Source: Rhypophila decipiens
Taxonomy: Eukaryota > Ascomycota > Sordariomycetes > Sordariales > Naviculisporaceae
Length of the DNA: 64,000 bases
Direction of reading: 5' to 3'
NCBI GenBank assembly: GCA_033297075.1
Contig: MU858153.1
Coordinates: 1-64,000, forward strand
Below are positions 58,624-64,000 of this stretch, one piece after another; the stretch's first letter is position 1; each line of letters begins with the position of its first letter. The translations under genes and the position numbers were made by a program. The notes beneath the pieces are model-generated. The model was given only the letters and a program-made list of their open reading frames with translations, had not been told where the DNA came from and did not search any database.

Positions 58624-59799
58624 ATGCCAAAGAGATCCAGGAACAAGAGAAACCAACAGAACAACAATAGCAATTCCAACATGGCTACAGTGAGTCACAG
58701 TCAACCGGATTGTCACGTCGAGTGTGCAAGGTTACTAACATGGCTCCCTCAAAGAATCAGAAGAAAGATAACAACCTTCCCGGGATGAACGACCCAGTGG
58801 AGGATCAAAAGCCAGAGACCCTTCAGGACGAGCAAACCGCCGGCCCATCAGTCGTAGAAGATGTTGCCGCTGCCAGCACAGCCGACACCGTCAAGAACGA
58901 CCAGAAAGATGGCCCCGCTCATCCCGACAACGAGGAGTATGACGAGGATGATGCCGAGGGTGAGAACCAAAAGGTCCTAGAGGACGACTACCAACACGAC
59001 GATGACAAGGACGCCGAGGATCAACAAGAAGAGGAAGATGACGACGATGACGTAGAAGAGGTCCCCCGCATGAACACCAAGAAGAAGCAACCACTACCCC
59101 AAGAGGAAGAGGACGACGACTCTGAAGAAGACGAACCGGAACCCCAACTCGAACCAGCCAAGACAGAGCGGTCTTCTTCTCGCGCATCCAGCCAGCCCGC
59201 CACGCCAAAGGAGGACGAGAAGCCCCAGCCAAAGTGGATGTCAAAGAAGAATAAGAAGGAGGATACCACCTCCAAAGCCCTCGCGCCGCCCGCCAAAAAG
59301 CAGAGCGCCAAGGAGAAGAAGAGCAGGCGCCGACGAAGACGCTACGAGACGGAGAGCGAAGAGTCGGAGAGCGACGAGGAAGACGCGGGCCAGTATCGCA
59401 GACAGCAGCAGATGCTGTATCAGCAACAGATGCAGCAGCAGCAGATGCAACAACAGCCCGCTGCTGATGCCGGCGGCAAGAACCCGCTCAAGTTGAGGCT
59501 CGATCTGAATCTGGAAATCGAGATTGAGTTGAAGGCGCATATCCATGGCGATTTGACGCTTGCTTTGCTGTATGTGGACTTTTTTCTTTCTTTTCTCCTT
59601 CTTTTCTTTGTGTGTGTGTGTGTGTGTGTCTGTTGGCATTACTGTTTTCCATTCCCCTTTCTTTGCTTCACCCCTTTACTCCTACCCTCCCCTGGTTATG
59701 CGAGCGTGCGAGCGTGCGATTCTGCCAACTTTAAACCACAAAAGGGCACCCGATCTAACATTTTACCCCCCCTTTTTCCAACAACAAAAAAGTCAATAA
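58624..59799 (+). CDS. Acidic protein ending in the LRLDLNL module (copy 2)
   Basis: Three exons, 58624-58689, 58755-59569 and 59793-59799, encode 295 residues. Intron 1 (65 bp) has GTGAGT, TACTAAC and AAG and joins in phase 0. Intron 2 (223 bp) has GTATGT, CTAAC and AAG, contains a (TG)10 run, and leaves a last exon with only seven coding bases (one base of Leu, then Gln and the stop). The ATG at 58681 is an alternative start. The protein is disordered: acidic Asp/Glu runs (about 70-140), a basic RRRRRR patch, SEESESDEED, and a Gln/Met-rich stretch (YQQQMQQQQMQQQ). It ends LKLRLDLNLEIEIELKAHIH then GDLTLALLQ. The ending matches copy 1 (55434-55802) at about 22 of 28 positions. Function is unknown. 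Confidence 0.78.
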
Positions 59800-62700
59800 C
59801 GGGAGTTACTCATACACGATTTTTGGCAAATACTTAGCAACTGAGGAATTACGGATCCCGCCTTGTCATTTTGAAATTTTTCATCACGGTTACCGCTTTA
59901 AGCGAGGAAAGATGGGCTAACGACGGTATTCAACTGCGATGGAAACAGTGACGGGATGTAAATCAACTTTCTTGACACCTTATACTCGACGAGTTGTTTC
60001 GGCAAAAATCTGACCTACTTGAGTCTGGATGTGGTACCACCACCGTCTTTCATTTTCTTGTTTTTGTTTGTTTCATATGATGTTGGATGAACATAGCGAC
60101 CGTGTACTACTTACTTACTTGCCAGTGTTTCTTACTTGGGCTTTTTGTATCGTTCCGTATTGCTTGTTACTCAGGTTACAGGTATACGTTACGTAATGTT
60201 AGTCATCTTGTAATATATCGCTCTCTAATTCGATAAAAACTTTGATGCTTTACTGTGTACACTACCTGGTAGCCATGCTTACCTTAAGGACATGTTGTCG
60301 TTGCCTCGAATATATGCTTCTTAGCCTTAACTGTCATGGGGTTGGATATGATATGTAAGCTGAGGCCGTCTTGAGAAGAATGAAATAACAATAAAAGATC
60401 TGTTGGCACAATGTCGTTCATTTAAGCTCGAGTGAGGTGACGAGCATAACGGGTGGGCGCGGGTGTACGACCACGAGACGGCAACATACATAAGGCATCC
60501 CGAGATGCCATGTTGACATAATATATGGGTTTGGGGATATGCTTGTTTTGATGTCGATCTTGGAGCCAAGCAGTGAGTAAAGAGGCTGAGAACATTTGAG
60601 ACAGTCCTCAGCCTCTTGCTTTGTTATGCGGTACACGTATATACGTTCATGGGAGCAACGGAGCAGGCAGTGCAGTTGAACATAGGATGAGCGCCATTTG
60701 ATCTTCTCGCCGGTATGGATTTTGGGAAGCATGATGATAGAAGTGATAATGCATTGTGTGATTGCTGTGCTTATTGCAATGATGAAACAGCTGTGTATGC
60801 TTGTCGGCATGGTTGTTATGGAGCATTGAATATCATGTGCTGGCGGTGTGTTTTACCCCTGACTCGATTCATTATACAGTAGGCTACTCAGGGCATGATA
60901 GTCGCAAGGTATGTATATCTATATCAGACTATATGTCGGTTTCTCGGTCCATGTCTCATTTTGGATTTTGCTCTGAATCTTGTGATCGATTCCCCCTTCC
61001 CCGAGACCTGTGAACTGTCGACTCGAAAGGAAAGGAACCCGGATGAAGGCCATGTAGGGCGAAATTACAGACATTGCAGATAGCGTAGATATGTCATCGA
61101 AAGAAGATCTTGGACAAGGCGAGGCGAGGTAACAGTACGTCGTGACGACGGGACATTGAGCCAAATGCGATATCGGGGCATGCGCTGATCTTGGTCGCGG
61201 GACGGAGTACCACAGGAAAAGCGCCACATACGTGATAGTACCGTCTTAGCAGACGTTGAGGATCTCCAGACTATGATACCGGCGTTTGACCATAGAACGA
61301 CTCTGAGGATGGTCGGCGGGCCGTCTTTGCAGCAAGATGGTGATTTAGGAGGCTTGGAGATGCCATACCGGGGTAGTCATTAGCAGTCTGCCTGCTGTGT
61401 TTACCCGTGGAGACCGTCCATGATCACCATTGCAGCTCATATAGGTCAAATATGGCAAGGACTACACGGCACTTAAGTCAACCAGTACATAACTCGGACG
61501 AACATGAGTGTTTCCCTTGTCAAAGATGCCCCAGGCACTGATAAACCGAGATATGTTCTCTTGAGGGCATGATTCTGAGGTGTGTGGAATACAAAACCGT
61601 TGAAAAGCCACATACGTTTTTGTGCTACAGCAAACACCAATGACATGGTCCTGATTAATGTCTTTCTGTACGATGAGCGGGTTATCCCTGGTTGAGGGTT
61701 GTTGATCGCTCCGGGCCGGCGGCACCAGTGGAGTCGGGTCAAACCGCTGCTCCGTCTCGAGGCCGAGTGAACCTTGATGGGTCCCGGCAACGCGTTATGC
61801 CTGTGCAACTCCAAAGTCGTTTCGACAGCCCCCGACACCGTCGAGCATTTAAATTTTAGCGGTCCTCCGGTTCGGGATTTGGTCCGTGTTTGAAGGTGGA
61901 GAAAAAGCCTGCATCAGCCCAAGTATCAGTCTCCATCGCGGTCGCATCGCATGTGTCGGTTTCTTTTCTAGCACGCCTGTCTCGTCAGTTGAACAATGAT
62001 AGAAACAGAATTTGGGTGGTTGTACAAGTTTGGGTGTCAAGACACAACGATGAGCTTTTCCACGTGCAACGGCTGCCGAGGAATCCAAGGGCCGAAAATT
62101 CATGTCGGCAGGTCGGCTCATGGCAACCTGTGCCCTGTCAGTGTCAGGGAAGCAATAAGAGACTTTGCGGGGAGATAAACGGCCGCTGATTGGCTGTGTC
62201 TTGGACCCTCTCTTCCCCGCAATATTTTTTCATCGGCTCTTGGGATCCTCGTCTGATTCCAATGCCAACTGTCAAGTGCCTGGCTTGCTCAAGTGTGCTT
62301 CCCTCTTTTCCCGGGATGAATAATTGCACCCGTGCTTGCGTGACACATAGGACGGGAATGGATTGGGTTTAAAACCACTTCTCGAAATCTTGTTCTCTTC
62401 GATTCAGAAGCGTCTCACGAGAGCCGACTGTAGTATTTTCGAGACCGCCACCCTACTTTAAAAGAAGTTGTGTGTTCTAGATCCGAAGTAGATCGGCATG
62501 TGCCCGTCGTCCGCGCCCAATCACAGACGGCGAATTGCTTCCGACATCGCCACTTGGGACCACTCTGCGAGCCGTGCGCGGCAACTTTGCTCCAGGACCC
62601 CACACTCCAGGGACCGATTTTTTTGGAGCAGGTCAGACTCACACCGTGACCGCCCCGAATTGCTGCCGGGCCTGACTCCTCCAAGATTTTGGGCCTTCTT

Positions 62701-62930
62701 TGATGATCCCAGACCGATTCCTCCCCCGATCAATCCACCTTTCCGAATCATCATCGGATTGAACCCCTTCTGCCACTTTATGAAGGCGGCCATACACAGC
62801 AGCACTCATTCCCCTCCGTAGCAGTTCAAACTGCTGCGTTTCCTTATTCCTATTCCGTTTGTTATAATTCAATTCCTCTTTCATTCTTTGCTTTGCCAAC
62901 CTCTCCGCTCTTTCCGACCACCTGCCCACC
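59800..62930. other. Gene-poor region upstream of ILV2
   Basis: This is 3.1 kb without a convincing gene. One minus-strand frame (60418-60810) is listed separately as doubtful. The last ~150 bp before ILV2 are pyrimidine-rich leader. The motif TGACTC (62673-62678) is a half-match to the fungal Cpc1/Gcn4 site TGASTCA, which often controls amino-acid biosynthesis genes; it is weak evidence. Confidence 0.4.
60418..60810 (-). CDS. Doubtful small ORF, possible secreted protein
   Basis: A true ATG at 60810 opens 130 codons. The N-terminus (MPTSIHSCFIIAISTAITQC) is hydrophobic enough for a signal peptide, and the rest has several cysteines (LHCLLRCSHERIYVYR, DCLKCSQ). No family or splice context supports it, and it lies in otherwise empty sequence. 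It could be a small lineage-specific secreted protein or a chance frame. Confidence 0.2.
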   Translation of the reverse strand: MPTSIHSCFIIAISTAITQCIITSIIMLPKIHTGEKIKWRSSYVQLHCLLRCSHERIYVYRITKQEAEDCLKCSQPLYSLLGSKIDIKTSISPNPYIMSTWHLGMPYVCCRLVVVHPRPPVMLVTSLELK

Positions 62931-64000
62931 ATGCTCCGTTCCCGACAGGCCGGCCGCGCCTTGAAAGCGCTGGCTGAAGCGCAACCATCTAGCCAACGCG
63001 CCTTCACAACCTCACAAAAGGCTCTTGCTGTACGAGCTGGACGCAAAGGACCCCTGAATGTCAGGAATCAAGCCACGGCCGCCTCGCCAGCGTACGTTTT
63101 ACCTCGTGCTCTTACGAGCAGTGACTCATACTCGCCATTGAGACTTGCTGACATGTTTTTTGGAAAGTGAGGTACGGCCGAAGCCCAGCCCGTCGTTCAA
63201 TGCTGCCCCGGCCCCCGAAACCCGAAGCCATGTGCAGCCCCTCGTCAACGCCCAGAAGAGTGAAATGGACGAGTCGTATGTTCACCGCCGCCCTCTCACA
63301 CAAATTTTCACGTCTAACCGAGACTGGATAGGTTCATTGGCAAGACTGGAGGCGAAATTTTCCACGAGATGATGCTGAGACATGGTGTGAAGCATATCTG
63401 TGAGTAGTGGTCCCCTTATTGGCGACGAATTGAAGTGGTCTAACCCCTCTGTAGTCGGTTATCCTGGCGGCGCTATTCTACCCGTTTTCGATGCCATCTA
63501 CAACTCCCCACATTTCGACTTTATTCTCCCCAGGCACGAGCAAGGTGCTGGCCACATGGCTGAAGGCTATGCTAGAGCCTCAGGAAAGCCCGGTGTCGTC
63601 CTGGTCACATCCGGCCCTGGCGCCACCAACGTCATCACCCCTATGGCTGATGCCCTAGCTGACGGTACCCCGATGGTTGTGTTCTCCGGCCAGGTCGTAA
63701 CGTCCGCCATTGGAAGCGATGCCTTCCAAGAGGCCGATGTTATTGGAATTTCTCGGGCTTGCACCAAGTGGAATGTCATGGTCAAGAGCGTCGCGGAGTT
63801 GCCACGGAGAATCAACGAGGCGTTCGAAATCGCCACCAGTGGAAGACCCGGACCCGTCCTCGTGGACCTTCCCAAGGATATCACTGCCGGTGTCCTCAGA
63901 AGAGCCATTCCCACAGAGACCGCCATTCCGACCATTCCCAGCGCCGCTTCCCGGGCTGCCATCGAGCTCAGCAAGAAGCAGTTGAACGACTCGCTCCGCC
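62931..64000 (+). CDS. ILV2: Acetolactate synthase catalytic subunit, 5' part
   Basis: Exons 62931-63091, 63168-63275, 63332-63399 and 63455 to beyond the window edge give the first ~294 residues. Splice joins restore [26 protein letters not shown] and [17 protein letters not shown]. The N-terminus ([20 protein letters not shown]) is a mitochondrial presequence. The enzyme condenses two pyruvates, or pyruvate with 2-oxobutyrate, in valine, leucine and isoleucine synthesis, using thiamine diphosphate and FAD. The catalytic Glu is in [16 protein letters not shown]. The segment [20 protein letters not shown] has Val at residue 194, where yeast and plant enzymes have the Pro tied to sulfonylurea binding. 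The first intron contains TGACTCA (63122-63128), a full Cpc1/Gcn4-type sequence that may be chance. The gene is cut by the right edge of the window. Confidence 0.96.

Noticed and set aside
59570..59837. Read-through of the 58624 gene past LALL to 59837
   Set aside because: The extension translates a T-rich, (TG)n-bearing stretch into Phe/Cys/Val runs, and a good GTATGT donor sits at its start, so it is intronic.

Overview
This is a gene-rich window from a filamentous ascomycete fungus, most likely a Sordariomycete. The evidence is the many short introns (about 50-240 bp) with GTRNGT donors, CTRAC branch sites and YAG acceptors, together with fungal-specific families: Nst1, Rho2, PlsB-type acyltransferase, DUF3659 repeat proteins and an NLP-type secreted protein. 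Exon joins were worked out by eye from splice signals and conserved protein continuity; none was checked against transcripts or databases.

Layout. 0-13 kb is accessory in character. It has a telomere-like CCCTAA motif and a 22-bp tandem repeat at the very start, two diverged copies of a ~200-bp repeat 10 kb apart, an NLP (necrosis/ethylene-inducing-like) secreted protein gene, the purine gene ADE6, a large F-box/ankyrin gene broken by a frameshift and an in-frame stop, and an inverted-repeat element. 13-37 kb is mostly housekeeping: mitoribosomal mL40, the small GTPase Rho2, Nst1, a single-pass membrane protein of unknown role, a PlsB-family glycerol-3-phosphate/DHAP acyltransferase with a peroxisomal-type C-terminus, the RNase P/MRP subunit Pop4/Rpp29, a secreted protein with a predicted mature N-terminal histidine (LPMO-like), a tandem pair of tRNA-like Pol III-type units, and pantoate-beta-alanine ligase. 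37-45 kb carries a C2H2 zinc-finger gene, a clean 306-bp non-autonomous hAT-type element with an 8-bp target duplication, and a Rad5/HLTF-type HIRAN-SNF2-RING protein.

46-60 kb is the most unusual region. It holds five genes for acidic, low-complexity proteins from poorly described fungal families: two DUF3659 repeat proteins, two proteins ending in the same ~28-residue amphipathic 'LRLDLNL' module, and one protein with an N-terminal hydrophobic helix and a Trp-rich domain. No ordinary enzyme genes interrupt them. Whether they act together is unknown, but the co-location of paralogues argues for a locus that has expanded by duplication. The window ends inside ILV2 (acetolactate synthase), whose first three exons and part of the fourth are present.

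No CRISPR array, rRNA gene or canonical tRNA gene was seen. The housekeeping genes belong to separate pathways (purines, pantothenate, branched-chain amino acids, lipid synthesis, tRNA processing, mitochondrial translation, cell polarity, DNA repair) and show no sign of acting as a pathway cluster.
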